NCBI GenBank assembly: GCA_949297565.1
Contig: CASFUI010000152.1
Location: 1 to 17,597, forward strand
Origin: an uncultured Eubacteriales bacterium
GTDB taxonomy: Bacteria > Bacillota > Clostridia > Lachnospirales > Lachnospiraceae
Reading direction: 5' to 3'
DNA: 17,597 nt
In this document: positions 1 through 7,506 of the stretch, piece after piece
Layout: each line of letters opens with the position of its first letter
Position numbering within the stretch: the stretch's first letter is position 1
Notes under the pieces: model-generated
What the model was told of the DNA's origin: nothing
The model's database searches: none
The model's input: only the letters and a program-made list of their open reading frames with translations
Translations under genes and position numbers: made by a program

Positions 1-488
1 CAGTTGTAAGTACATCTATTAAGATTGCAGGCGATGATTTTGATGAGGCGCTTGTGAGATATATGAGAAAAAAACATAACCTTCTCATAGGTGAGAGAAC
101 AGCGGAGGATATTAAGATTAAGATTGGCTCGGCATATCCGAGAGCAGAGGTTACAACCATGAATGTAAGGGGACGTAATCTTGTTACCGGACTTCCTAAG
201 ACTGTCGAGGTTACCTCAGAGGAGACAGAGGAGGCTTTGAGAGAGGCGACATCACAGATTGTTGAGGCTGTACACAGCGTTCTTGAAAAGACGCCTCCTG
301 AGCTTGCGTCTGATATTGCAGACAGAGGAATTGTGCTCACAGGAGGAGGAAGCCTTCTGTCCGGTCTTGAGGACCTGATTGAGGCAAAGACAGGCATCAA
401 CACTATGACGGCAGAGGACCCTATGACAGCGGTGGCTATCGGAACAGGCAAGTTCATTGAATTCCTCGCAGGTTACAGAGAAGAGTAA
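1..488 (+). CDS. mreB: MreB/Mbl-family rod-shape actin homologue, C-terminal part
   Basis: The reading frame is open from the first base (codon phase begins at base 3) and ends at TAA 486-488, giving the last 161 residues. Family landmarks are the stretch IRKKHNLLIGERTAE-type segment (here YMRKKHNLLIGERTAED), EIKIGSAYP-like sequence, and the C-terminal nucleotide-binding loop GIVLTGGGSLLSGL followed by DPMTAVAIGTGK. MreB/Mbl proteins form membrane-associated ATP-dependent filaments that guide side-wall peptidoglycan synthesis. In Bacillus subtilis the paralogue mbl sits directly upstream of flhO-flhP (flgF/flgG-like), the same arrangement as here, so this copy may be the Mbl-type one; the fragment alone cannot separate MreB from Mbl. 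The N-terminal half lies outside the window. No convincing terminator follows it. Confidence 0.95.
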   Translation, partial: VVSTSIKIAGDDFDEALVRYMRKKHNLLIGERTAEDIKIKIGSAYPRAEVTTMNVRGRNLVTGLPKTVEVTSEETEEALREATSQIVEAVHSVLEKTPPELASDIADRGIVLTGGGSLLSGLEDLIEAKTGINTMTAEDPMTAVAIGTGKFIEFLAGYREE

Positions 489-557
489 TATCTGGCGGTA
501 TATCACAGAGGGTAATTGCCGTAGAATAAAATTTTTTAAAAAATAAGATTTTGCTGT

Positions 558-584
558 TAAGTTTTCGGCAGAGAGTGCCGATAT
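558..584 (+). promoter_or_regulatory. sigma-28 promoter of flgF-flgG
   Basis: TAAG at 558-561, a 15-nt spacer, then GCCGATAT at 577-584. This matches the Bacillus SigD (sigma-28) consensus TAAA-N15-GCCGATAT in 11 of 12 positions. An A/T tract (530-544) lies upstream, and a dyad TCGGCA-N5-TGCCGA (565-581) overlaps the spacer and -10. A possible extra extended -10 for the housekeeping sigma factor (TGGTATTAT, 603-611) is seen downstream but has no clear -35. Confidence 0.85.
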
Positions 585-660
585 ACAACTACAGACGAAA
601 TGTGGTATTATACAAAAAGCAAACAAATGCTGCATGCGGCGGCAGGATGGAGGTCAGGTT

Positions 661-1434
661 ATGGTAAAAGGGTTATACACTGCTTACACGGGAATGGTGA
701 ATAGCCAGCACAGGCTTGATGTCGTGTCCAACAATCTTGCAAATGCAACTACAACGGGCTTCAAGAAGGAGGGCTGTACAACACAGTCCTTTGATTCGGT
801 ATACGGTATTAAGGTTAAGGATTTGACAGTAGGACATCTCAATCAGAATATCGGTACGCTTTCGCTTGGGGCGAAAATCGGTGAGACATATCGTAATTGG
901 GATCAGGGCTCATTTATAACTACGGATAATACATACGATTTTGCGTTGTCAGGAAAAGGATTTTTTAATATATCCTTTACGAATAAGGCTGGTGAGACAT
1001 CAACAATGTATACCAGGGACGGGGCTTTCCAGATGAACTCAGAGGGTTATCTGGTTACCAAGGATGGTGATTATGTTCTGGGACAGAACGGACCGATACA
1101 GCTTCCGACAAATATTGACGAGCTGACGGTCGAGACTACGGGAGAGATTTACGCTGACGGTGTGTATATAGATACATTCCTGCTCACGGATTTTGAGGAT
1201 TACAACTACCTTGAGATGTACGGCGAGAATCTTTTCCGCGCGGTTGAGGGAGCTACGCAGACGGATACTGTGACCGCGGCTGTAAACCAAGGCTATAAAG
1301 AGGCGTCAAATATTAATGTTGTATCCGAGATGGTCGAGATGATTACTATCGCAAGAGAGTATGAGAGCGGCCAGAAGGTTATCAACGCTATAGATGAGAT
1401 GCTCGGTAAAACGGTAACTATTTCGGAATTATAA
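661..1434 (+). CDS. flgF: Flagellar distal rod protein FlgF / FlhO type
   Basis: 257 residues. Its N-terminus MVKGLYTAYTGM followed by RLDVVSNNLANATTTGFK is the flagellar basal-body rod signature, and its C-terminus (QGYKEASNINVVSEMVEMITIAREYE) is the matching rod/hook C-terminal domain; the two ends form the coiled-coil D0 of axial proteins. The central part contains DFALSGKGFF, typical of FlgF/FlgG. The start is ATG 661 because GGAGGT (649-654) lies 6 nt upstream; an in-frame ATG at 634 has no ribosome binding site and would place that site inside the gene. FlgF and FlgG build the rod above the proximal rod before the hook is assembled. It is the first gene after the sigma-28 promoter at 558-584 and is followed by flgG 35 nt downstream. 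As the first of the two paralogues it corresponds to FlhO of Bacillus. Confidence 0.93.
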   Translation: MVKGLYTAYTGMVNSQHRLDVVSNNLANATTTGFKKEGCTTQSFDSVYGIKVKDLTVGHLNQNIGTLSLGAKIGETYRNWDQGSFITTDNTYDFALSGKGFFNISFTNKAGETSTMYTRDGAFQMNSEGYLVTKDGDYVLGQNGPIQLPTNIDELTVETTGEIYADGVYIDTFLLTDFEDYNYLEMYGENLFRAVEGATQTDTVTAAVNQGYKEASNINVVSEMVEMITIAREYESGQKVINAIDEMLGKTVTISEL

Positions 1435-1469
1435 TATACGCGTAAATTTATGCAGAAACGGAGAGACAT

Positions 1470-2285
1470 ATGGTAAGGTCGTTATATTCTGCCGCATCGG
1501 GAATGATGGCGCAGCAGACGAATGTAGACGTTATAGCAAATAATCTTGCTAATGTAAATACTGTCGGCTTTAAGTCGCAGAGCACAGAGTTCAAGTCGCT
1601 TCTTTATCAGGACATGCAGGCGCTGACAACCTCCGCCAACGGTGAATTTAAGCCGGTGAGCGCGCAGGTGGGGCTTGGCTCAAGAATTTCTTCAATAACA
1701 GCACATTACACTCAGGGTTCGCCTAATGCAACAGACAGCACTACTGACTTTTATATCAGCGGCGACGGTTTTTTCGCAGTTCAGAATGTTGACGGAGAGA
1801 CTTATTATACAAGAAACGGCAATTTTTACTTCGCGATTGGAACAGAGGGCTCAATGCTGTGCACATCTGAGGGCTATCCTGTGTTAAGCTCTGACGGACA
1901 GCCTATCGTGATTACAGAGGAATATCAGATAAATGAGATTACGGTTGATTCGGACGGCAATATCTGCTATCCGGATGAGGCGGGCAACGCTCAGCCTATA
2001 GGAATACAGATTGGTCTTTACCAGTTCAGCAATCCTTCAGGTCTCACTCAGGTCGGAGGCTCATATCTCACAGAGAGCGACGCGTCAGGACTTCCTCTGA
2101 ATGAGGCGTATGATGATGTCGGCAAGAGGAGTACTTTAAAGCAGGGCTATCTTGAGGCTTCAAACGTAAATGTTGCAACGGAGATGGTTAATCTGATTAC
2201 TGCGCAGAGAGCGTATGAGCTTTGTTCGAAAGCTATTACCACATCAGACACAATGCTTGAGCAGGCAAATAATCTTAAGAGATAA
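1470..2285 (+). CDS. flgG: Flagellar distal rod protein FlgG / FlhP type
   Basis: 271 residues, close to the usual FlgG length of about 260. The N-terminus MVRSLYSAASGMMAQQTNVD with NNLANVNTVGFKSQ is the rod signature; DFYISGDGFFAVQ and YYTRNGNF are the FlgG core motifs; the C-terminus has QGYLEASNVNVATEMVNLI followed by AQRAYELCSKAI, the classic axial-protein C-domain. It is exported by the flagellar type III apparatus and polymerises as the distal rod that crosses the cell wall. The ATG at 1470 is preceded by GGAGAG at 1460-1465. It follows flgF by 35 nt and precedes the flgJ-like gene by 17 nt, so the three are probably co-transcribed from the sigma-28 promoter at 558-584. It is more canonical than the preceding paralogue. 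Confidence 0.95.
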   Translation: MVRSLYSAASGMMAQQTNVDVIANNLANVNTVGFKSQSTEFKSLLYQDMQALTTSANGEFKPVSAQVGLGSRISSITAHYTQGSPNATDSTTDFYISGDGFFAVQNVDGETYYTRNGNFYFAIGTEGSMLCTSEGYPVLSSDGQPIVITEEYQINEITVDSDGNICYPDEAGNAQPIGIQIGLYQFSNPSGLTQVGGSYLTESDASGLPLNEAYDDVGKRSTLKQGYLEASNVNVATEMVNLITAQRAYELCSKAITTSDTMLEQANNLKR

Positions 2286-2302
2286 TGTAACGGAGGTATG
2301 AT

Positions 2303-2722
2303 ATGGACAGTATAATCAGCAATATCAATTCAGTCTATACAAACGGTACATATGCTTCCGGCAGTACAAGCTCGCTTGAGAATAAGCTGAACAACACAGA
2401 TTATTCGCAGGCTACCGACGACGAGCTTATGGAGGTCTGCAAGGACTTTGAGAGCTATTTTATAGAGCAGATGATGAAGTCTATGGTAAAAATGTCCAAG
2501 GTCGACGGGGATACAGATGACAGCAATATTTATGCGTCTCTTTTCGGAATGACTGAGAATTCTGATGCCGGAATGAGCACAATGTCAAGCTATTTCGGTG
2601 ATGAGATGATGCAGGTTATTGCGGAGAAGATGACGGAATCCAACGGCGGCAAGGGACTTGGGCTTGCGCAGCAGCTCTACGAGCAGATGAAGAGAAACTA
2701 CGGAGTTAGTGAGGTAGAGTAA
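2303..2722 (+). CDS. FlgJ-like rod-binding protein, single domain
   Basis: 139 residues. Residues about 40-135 match the rod-binding domain found at the N-terminus of proteobacterial FlgJ: VCKDFESYFIEQMMKSM, a variable middle, then MSSYFGDEMMQVIAEKM and GLGLAQQLYEQM near the end. The first 40 residues are Ser/Thr/Asn-rich and probably disordered, as is common for type III export substrates. No muramidase or glucosaminidase domain follows, so this is the short form usual in Firmicutes; it would act as a rod-capping scaffold, with any peptidoglycan hydrolase encoded elsewhere. GGAGGT lies just upstream of ATG 2303. It follows flgG by 17 nt, and its last codons contain the ribosome binding site of the next gene, recD2. 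Confidence 0.88.
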   Translation: MDSIISNINSVYTNGTYASGSTSSLENKLNNTDYSQATDDELMEVCKDFESYFIEQMMKSMVKMSKVDGDTDDSNIYASLFGMTENSDAGMSTMSSYFGDEMMQVIAEKMTESNGGKGLGLAQQLYEQMKRNYGVSEVE

Positions 2723-2724
2723 TT

Positions 2725-4971
2725 TTGGATTATGAAGCTGTAAAATACGTTGAGGGATTTGTGGAGAATATTATTTTTCGCAATGAGGATAACGGATATA
2801 CGGTATTTGATATTACATATAAAGGTGAAGAGATAACCTGCGTTGGTATTTTGAGTTATATCAGCGCAGGTGAATTTATAGCTGCACAGGGTGAGTTTGT
2901 AAAGCATCCTGTATACTATATGCAGTTTAAAATACAGTCTTATGAATTTAAAGCGCCGGATGATGAAAAGTCTGTGAGGCGCTATCTTGCTTCCGGTGCG
3001 GTCAAGGGAATCGGTGAAAAGCTCGCCGAGACTATCGTTAAAACCTTTGGCGACGACACCTTCAGGATTATGGAGGAGGAGCCGGAACGTCTTGCTGAGA
3101 TTAAGGGCATCAGCATCAAAAAAGCTATGGATATTGCGGCGCAGCTCACGGATAAGAGAGACGTGCGCAGGGCAATGATGTTTATGCAGGAGTTCGGCAT
3201 AAGCATGAAGCTCGCCAACAAAATTTATTCCAGATACGGACAGGATATTTATACGATTTTAAAGGAAAATCCATACAGACTTGCCGACGACATAGAAGGC
3301 GTGGGATTTAAGATTGCCGATGACATTGCGTCTAAAGTGGGAATTAAGGTTGATTCTGATTTCAGAATAAAGAGCGGAATTTTTTATGTGCTGTGTCAGG
3401 CAGCAGGACAGGGGCATGTCTATCTGCCGATGGAAGTGCTTGAGGAGTATGTAAAGTCGCTTCTGCTGATAGATTTTAAAGACATGGAAAAGTATGTCAT
3501 GGATCTCGCGGTCGAGAGGAAGATTGTCGTTAAGCAAAAAGACGGTCATAACAATGTATATGCGGCACAGTATTATTACATGGAGGCATCGTCTGCGAGA
3601 ATGCTGTGTGATTTGGATATACAGTATTCATGCGACGAAGCGGAGCTTGATGCGGCTATAACCAAAATAGAGCAGGGGCTTGATATAAAGCTCGATGAAA
3701 TCCAGAGGGAAGCCGTAAAAAAGTCTGTCAGGAACGGGCTTGTCGTGATAACCGGAGGACCGGGAACAGGAAAGACGACTACCATTAACACAATTATAAA
3801 GTACTTTCAAATGGAGGGGATGGATATTCGCCTCGCGGCGCCTACCGGCAGAGCGGCTAAGCGCATGACGGAGACCTGCGGCGTTGAGGCGCAGACTATT
3901 CACAGGCTTTTGGAGGTATGCGGAGCTCCTGAGGAGGACAAAACGAGGACGACTGCCGGAACTCGTTTTGACAGAAATGAAGAAAATCCGCTTGAGACTG
4001 ATGTAATTATCGTGGACGAGATGTCTATGGTGGGTATAAGTATTATGAATTCCCTGCTGAAGGCTGTTGCGGTTGGGACGAGACTTATTCTTGTAGGCGA
4101 CACCGACCAGCTTCCTAGCGTAGGCGCCGGAAATGTACTCAAGGATATTATAGCCTCCGGCTGTTTCCCTGTAGTTAAGCTTGAAAAAATTTTCAGGCAG
4201 GCGGCAGAGAGTGAGATTGTAATTAATGCGCATAAAATCAACCGGGGAGAGAAAATTATATTAAATAAATACAGCCGGGATTTCTTGTTTGTGAGAAGGC
4301 AGACGCCCGATGAAATTATCGCGGCGATATGCACGCTTGTAAAACAGAAGCTCCCTGAATATGTAGGCGCTCAGGTAAACGAGGTGCAGATTCTGACGCC
4401 GTCAAAAAAGTCGGCTGTCGGCTCGCTAAGACTTAACAGGATAATGCAGGAATTTTTAAATCCCCCGTCACCGGGAAAAGCGGAAAAGGTATTCGGTGAG
4501 ACAACATTCCGCGAGGGCGATAAGGTAATGCAGATAAAAAATAATTATCAGCTTGAGTGGGAGAAGAGAAGCAGATACGGTATTCCATGCGATGCCGGAA
4601 GCGGTGTGTTCAACGGCGATACCGGGGTGGTAGCCGAGATTAACGCGTTTACGGAACAGCTTACGGTAAAGTTTGATGATGAGAGATATGTAAATTATGA
4701 TTTTAATCAGCTCGAGGAGCTTGAGCTTGCCTATGCCATAACTGTGCATAAATCGCAGGGAAGCGAATATCCGGCTGTGGTAATTCCGATGTATCCGGGG
4801 CCGAGAATGCTTATGAACAGGAATCTTTTATATACTGCCGTCACGAGAGCGAGAAAGTGTGTGTGCATGGTGGGAAATGAATCCTGCTTTCACCAGATGG
4901 CGGAAAACGAAACGGAGCAGCGCAGATATTCTTCGCTTGACGAGAGAATACTTGAGGCGGCGGCACAGTAG
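2725..4971 (+). CDS. recD2: RecD2-type 5'-3' DNA helicase (YrrC family)
   Basis: 748 residues, the usual RecD2 length. The N-terminal part begins with the family motif VEGFVENIIFRNEDNGYTVF (residues 9-28) and contains a helix-hairpin-helix region (SGAVKGIGEKLAETI, about 90-104, and EGVGFKIADDIAS, about 191-203). Superfamily 1B helicase motifs follow: Walker A GGPGTGKTT (344-352), Walker B VIIVDEMSMV (426 on), motif III LVGDTDQLPSVGAGN (456 on), IFRQAAES (489 on), VHKSQGSEYP (674 on) and YTAVTRAR (703-710). RecD2 unwinds DNA 5' to 3' and works in repair and replication-fork maintenance without RecBC. The start is TTG 2725, with GAGGT (2711-2715) nine nt upstream inside the flgJ-like gene and only 2 nt after its stop, so the two genes are probably translationally coupled. 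Its place in a flagellar operon is unusual; nothing suggests a motility role. Confidence 0.95.
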   Translation: MDYEAVKYVEGFVENIIFRNEDNGYTVFDITYKGEEITCVGILSYISAGEFIAAQGEFVKHPVYYMQFKIQSYEFKAPDDEKSVRRYLASGAVKGIGEKLAETIVKTFGDDTFRIMEEEPERLAEIKGISIKKAMDIAAQLTDKRDVRRAMMFMQEFGISMKLANKIYSRYGQDIYTILKENPYRLADDIEGVGFKIADDIASKVGIKVDSDFRIKSGIFYVLCQAAGQGHVYLPMEVLEEYVKSLLLIDFKDMEKYVMDLAVERKIVVKQKDGHNNVYAAQYYYMEASSARMLCDLDIQYSCDEAELDAAITKIEQGLDIKLDEIQREAVKKSVRNGLVVITGGPGTGKTTTINTIIKYFQMEGMDIRLAAPTGRAAKRMTETCGVEAQTIHRLLEVCGAPEEDKTRTTAGTRFDRNEENPLETDVIIVDEMSMVGISIMNSLLKAVAVGTRLILVGDTDQLPSVGAGNVLKDIIASGCFPVVKLEKIFRQAAESEIVINAHKINRGEKIILNKYSRDFLFVRRQTPDEIIAAICTLVKQKLPEYVGAQVNEVQILTPSKKSAVGSLRLNRIMQEFLNPPSPGKAEKVFGETTFREGDKVMQIKNNYQLEWEKRSRYGIPCDAGSGVFNGDTGVVAEINAFTEQLTVKFDDERYVNYDFNQLEELELAYAITVHKSQGSEYPAVVIPMYPGPRMLMNRNLLYTAVTRARKCVCMVGNESCFHQMAENETEQRRYSSLDERILEAAAQ

Positions 4972-5007
4972 CGGTGGCGAAGCGCCATTTGCGGTAAAGG
5001 CTCTGGC

Positions 5008-5772
5008 TTGCATGAAACGGAGGATGTGACAATAAGAGAAAGTATAAGAAGCTTAAAGGAAGTTTTAATCAACGCGGTTTATCCGCCGGCGTGTCCTGTG
5101 TGCGGAAAACCGGCGCCGTATGTGCGCGGGGTAAGGCTTGATATATGTGAGGAGTGCCGCAGCAGGCTGGTCTACATAAATGAGGACAGATGTCTGAAGT
5201 GCGGGAAACAGCTCTCAGAGACGGAGAGCGAGTACTGCTATGACTGTCAGAGGACTGAACATGTTTTTGAGCAGGGAGCTGCGGTGTTTGCGTATTCAGA
5301 GGGAATAAAACAGTCTGTTTACAGATATAAATATAAAGGCTGCAGAGAGTATGCGGCGTGGTATTCCCGTCAGATAAAAGAGCGGTGCGGGCTTCTGATT
5401 GATGAGTGGGCGCCGCAGGTTATTATTCCGGTGCCGCTGCACGCAGACAGACTGAGAATAAGAGGATATAACCAGGCTGAGCTGATGGCGGAAGAACTCA
5501 GTAAACTGACCGGAATAAGGACAGACAGCAATATTTTGGCGCGGACAAAAAAGACAAAACCGATGAAACTGCTTGATGAGCAGGAGCGTATAAAAAATCT
5601 CGAAAGGGCTTTTATTGTTCGCGCAAATGTTGTAAAATATAAAAAAGTATTGTTGATTGACGATATTTACACTACCGGGGCAACGGCGGACGCCTGCGCC
5701 GGGGCGCTCAAGGCGTGCGGTGCAGAGAGCGTGTTCTGTCTGAGTCTTTGCATCGGCAGGGGGATAGGCTGA
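5008..5772 (+). CDS. comF: ComF family protein (ComFC-like phosphoribosyltransferase fold)
   Basis: 254 residues from TTG 5008. Four Cys pairs in the first third (CPVC 29-32, CEEC 47-50, CLKC 62-65, CYDC 77-80) form the N-terminal double zinc ribbon. The C-terminal part is a phosphoribosyltransferase-like fold with PVPLH (141-145), RGYNQAE (152-158) and the PRPP-binding loop VLLIDDIYTTGAT (214-226). ComFC proteins are needed for DNA uptake in competent Bacillus, though many non-competent Firmicutes keep one. The start is uncertain: TTG 5008 has AAAGG seven nt upstream, while GTG 5026 would remove six residues but sits only 2 nt after GGAGG (5019-5023). A short hairpin (TGGCG-AAG-CGCCA, 4975-4987) lies between recD2 and this gene. 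Linkage to yvyF and flgM matches the Bacillus comFC-yvyF-flgM order. Confidence 0.9.
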   Translation: MHETEDVTIRESIRSLKEVLINAVYPPACPVCGKPAPYVRGVRLDICEECRSRLVYINEDRCLKCGKQLSETESEYCYDCQRTEHVFEQGAAVFAYSEGIKQSVYRYKYKGCREYAAWYSRQIKERCGLLIDEWAPQVIIPVPLHADRLRIRGYNQAELMAEELSKLTGIRTDSNILARTKKTKPMKLLDEQERIKNLERAFIVRANVVKYKKVLLIDDIYTTGATADACAGALKACGAESVFCLSLCIGRGIG

Positions 5773-5838
5773 TGCAGCGGTGGGTACACCAGAGCAAACA
5801 TAGTGACAAAGCCTTTGAATATTTGTGGAGGATTTTTT

Positions 5839-6258
5839 ATGGACGTAAGAAATTGCAGGGGATGCGGACGCTTATACAATTATATAGGAGGCTCTTACAG
5901 ACATTTGTGTCCGGATTGCATCCGAAAGCTTGAAGATAAGTTTGACGCGGTCAAGGAATACATAGAAGAAAACAAAAACGCAACCATGAGTCAGATTTCT
6001 GAGGATTGTGATGTCAGTGTAAGACAGATTGAGCAGTGGGTGCGTGAGGAGAGGCTTTGTTTTGCGGATGATTCCCCTATAGGAATTGAATGTGAGAATT
6101 GCGGCAAGATGATTAAATCGGGCAAATATTGTGATTCGTGCAAGTCTACGCTGGCAAGCCAGCTTGGAAGCATGTACGGAACCAGTGTCGAGGTGCCTGG
6201 TCCAAGAAAGAGTACGGCTAAAGACAGCGAAAGAATGCGCTATCTGCACAGACAGTAA
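5839..6258 (+). CDS. yvyF: YvyF-type flagellar operon protein (TIGR03826-like)
   Basis: 139 residues. It has an N-terminal zinc knuckle (C6-x2-C9, C24-x2-C27), a helix-turn-helix-like segment (about 49-75, with ATMSQISEDCDVSVRQIEQW), and a second zinc knuckle (C85-x2-C88, C98-x2-C101). This order and length match the YvyF family, whose genes lie between comF and flgM in many Firmicutes; its molecular role is not well defined, with suggestions of a small DNA- or protein-binding regulator. The ATG at 5839 is preceded by GGAGGA (5827-5832) six nt upstream; an in-frame GTG at 5803 would put that site inside the coding region and is less likely. The C-terminal 30 residues are basic and probably disordered. 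A strong terminator (6298-6342) follows, so it ends the transcription unit containing recD2 and comF. Confidence 0.88.
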   Translation: MDVRNCRGCGRLYNYIGGSYRHLCPDCIRKLEDKFDAVKEYIEENKNATMSQISEDCDVSVRQIEQWVREERLCFADDSPIGIECENCGKMIKSGKYCDSCKSTLASQLGSMYGTSVEVPGPRKSTAKDSERMRYLHRQ

Positions 6259-6297
6259 TAGTGGGTCATATTGTAATTAATAAAATAAACTTAGTAT

Positions 6298-6342
6298 ATC
6301 CTCTGATTGGTGAAATTTTCATATTAATCAGAGGATTTTTTT
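6298..6342 (+). terminator. Intrinsic terminator after yvyF
   Basis: An 11-bp perfect stem ATCCTCTGATT (6298-6308) / AATCAGAGGAT (6326-6336) is followed by a run of seven T (6336-6342). The 17-nt loop can form a small nested TGAA/TTCA hairpin. It separates the recD2-comF-yvyF unit from flgM. Confidence 0.9.
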
Positions 6343-6362
6343 ATTCTTATGAATCCGCGCCT

Positions 6363-6392
6363 CCCGAAAGAGTTCGCAAGCGTACTCTTTTT
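6363..6392 (+). terminator. Second hairpin upstream of flgM, possible back-up terminator
   Basis: AAAGAGT (6367-6373) pairs with ACTCTTT (6384-6390), followed by TT and then A/T-rich sequence. A further small GGG-TTTT-CCC hairpin follows at 6395-6404. These fill the space between the main terminator and the flgM promoter. Function is inferred from shape only. Confidence 0.45.
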
Positions 6393-6444
6393 ATGGGTTT
6401 TCCCCGAAAATTTCATTGAAAATAAAAAAATTACAATTTAGTGT

Positions 6445-6471
6445 TAAGAAAAGCCGGCAAACATCCGATAC
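6445..6471 (+). promoter_or_regulatory. sigma-28 promoter of flgM-flgN
   Basis: TAAG at 6445-6448, a 15-nt spacer, then TCCGATAC at 6464-6471. The spacing is identical to the other three sigma-28 sites here. It lies 48 nt before the flgM start. As FlgM inhibits sigma-28, this gives negative feedback. The spacer contains a GCCGGC palindrome (6453-6458). Confidence 0.82.
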
Positions 6472-6519
6472 ATTTCACAAGAATACAAAACAGCAATTAT
6501 AGAAAGAGAGGCGATTAGT

Positions 6520-6807
6520 ATGCGTGTTGAGGCGTATAATGCGGTAAGCCAGCTTTACAAGTCAAACAGCAACAGTGTTTCAGCAGTAAAGAAGGCGGGA
6601 AATGCATACTCTTTCAGTGATAAGCTTGAGATTTCACACACGGCTAACAGCTATCATACAGCGAGAGCTGCCGTTAACAGCGCATCAGATGTGCGTATGG
6701 ACAAGGTCGCAAGCATCAAGGCACAGATGGAGGCAGGAACGTACAGTATCAGTTCAGAAGCGGTTGCGGACAAGATACTTGATAATGCACAGACGTTAGT
6801 ATTTTAG
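6520..6807 (+). CDS. flgM: Anti-sigma-28 factor FlgM
   Basis: 95 residues, typical for FlgM. The conserved sigma-binding C-terminal half is clear: VRMDKVASIKAQMEAGTY (about 58-75) followed by SISSEAVADKIL, while the N-terminal half is Ser/Asn/Ala-rich and probably disordered, as expected for a protein threaded through the flagellar export channel. FlgM holds sigma-28 inactive until the hook-basal body is finished and FlgM is exported or otherwise removed. The ATG at 6520 has AGAGAGG at 6505-6511. It starts the flgM-flgN unit under its own sigma-28 promoter, and flgN begins 14 nt after its stop. Confidence 0.93.
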   Translation: MRVEAYNAVSQLYKSNSNSVSAVKKAGNAYSFSDKLEISHTANSYHTARAAVNSASDVRMDKVASIKAQMEAGTYSISSEAVADKILDNAQTLVF

Positions 6808-6821
6808 GCGGGGTTTTGCAA

Positions 6822-7337
6822 ATGGCGAGTTTGATAGAGACACTTATTGATGTACTTGACAAAGAAAATACAGAATATGAAGGTCTGACAGAACTTTCGG
6901 AACGTAAAACCTCCGCCATAGTCGGAGGAGACGTAGAGAAGCTTCAGGAAATTCTAGGATATGAACAGAAGTTTATCGACAATATTAATAAGCTGGATGC
7001 CAAAAGAGAGGAAAATGTAAATGACATCTGCAATGTGCTCAATCTTCCTAAAGAGGGCATGAAGATAGAAAAAATTGTCGATATGCTGTCAGGTCAGCCA
7101 AAAGAGCAGGCGGCACTTGAGGAAGTTCATCTTAAGCTGAAAAGAACTCTCAGCCGGCTTACGAAGATAAATGAGAATAATAAAATGTTATTGCAGGAGT
7201 CTATGGATATGATTGAGTTTGAGCTCAATCTGGCAAGAAATTCGGTGGTGGCTCCTCAGACAGGCAATTACAGCAAAGGCGCTTATGAACAGCAAAATAC
7301 ATTTCCTGTGGCAGGCGGCTTTGATGCCAAGCAGTAA
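6822..7337 (+). CDS. flgN: FlgN family export chaperone
   Basis: 171 residues from ATG 6822. It is almost entirely helical and charged, with the FlgN pattern LIDVLDKENTEYEGLTELSE near the N-terminus and a C-terminal helix (KINENNKMLLQESMDMIEFE) that in this family binds the C-termini of the hook-filament junction proteins FlgK and FlgL. The last 25 residues are polar and probably disordered. A TTG at 6816 could add two residues, but the ATG is better spaced from the weak GGCGGGG site. It follows flgM by 14 nt and precedes the two flgK genes, its expected clients, although a terminator (7388-7414) intervenes. The position matches YvyG of Bacillus. Confidence 0.88.
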   Translation: MASLIETLIDVLDKENTEYEGLTELSERKTSAIVGGDVEKLQEILGYEQKFIDNINKLDAKREENVNDICNVLNLPKEGMKIEKIVDMLSGQPKEQAALEEVHLKLKRTLSRLTKINENNKMLLQESMDMIEFELNLARNSVVAPQTGNYSKGAYEQQNTFPVAGGFDAKQ

Positions 7338-7387
7338 TATTTAAAATATAAATCTGCTGTGCAAAAGCGATTGCACAGATTATATAT

Positions 7388-7414
7388 AAAAAGCCACTGA
7401 GTCAGTGACTTTTT
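7388..7414 (+). terminator. Intrinsic terminator after flgN
   Basis: AAAAAG (7388-7393) pairs with CTTTTT (7409-7414) around an inner CACTGA/TCAGTG stem (7395-7400 / 7402-7407), with a C-A mismatch between them and a T-rich tail. A separate 7-bp hairpin TGTGCAA/TTGCACA (7358-7377) lies just upstream. The palindrome with A and T runs on both sides could work in either direction. Confidence 0.8.
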
Positions 7415-7465
7415 ATTTCATTTAAGTCAGTCAATAACCACCGCGGCAGGATGATGGGGAAAACG

Positions 7466-7487
7466 GGATGCTCAAGGAGGAGTATCT
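7466..7487 (+). promoter_or_regulatory. Candidate CsrA hairpin 1 in flgK leader
   Basis: An 8-bp stem GGATGCTC / GAGTATCT (7466-7473 / 7480-7487, two G-U pairs) closes exactly on the hexaloop AAGGAG (7474-7479). CsrA recognises ANGGA presented in a hairpin loop; this is the geometry of its best sites. The hairpin lies 44 nt upstream of the flgK start. Binding is inferred. Confidence 0.55.
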
Positions 7488-7492
7488 GCCCG

Positions 7493-7506
7493 GCTTACGG
7501 ATGAGC
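7493..7506 (+). promoter_or_regulatory. Candidate CsrA hairpin 2 in flgK leader
   Basis: A 4-bp stem GCTT/GAGC (7493-7496 / 7503-7506, one G-U pair) closes on the hexaloop ACGGAT (7497-7502), another ANGGAN. The ribosome binding site AGGAGG (7516-7521) adds two GGA cores 15 to 20 nt downstream, so CsrA could bridge the hairpins and the ribosome binding site. Confidence 0.45.

Noticed and set aside
489..545. A terminator after mreB (GGCGGT/ATTGCC pairing followed by T6)
   Set aside because: The stem is weak with two G-U pairs and a long loop, and the T-run is part of the A/T element of the flgF promoter.
634..660. An upstream flgF start at ATG 634
   Set aside because: The ribosome binding site GGAGGT at 649-654 serves ATG 661, which also gives the standard rod-protein N-terminus.
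3628..4233. A 201-codon open frame on the minus strand within recD2
   Set aside because: It is antisense to the helicase motifs, has no recognisable domain, and fits as a shadow of the real gene.
7458..7472. A sigma-54-like GG-N10-GC pattern upstream of flgK
   Set aside because: The -24 side lacks TGGCAC, and the -12 is only partly matched. Flagellar genes in this group use sigma-A and sigma-28.
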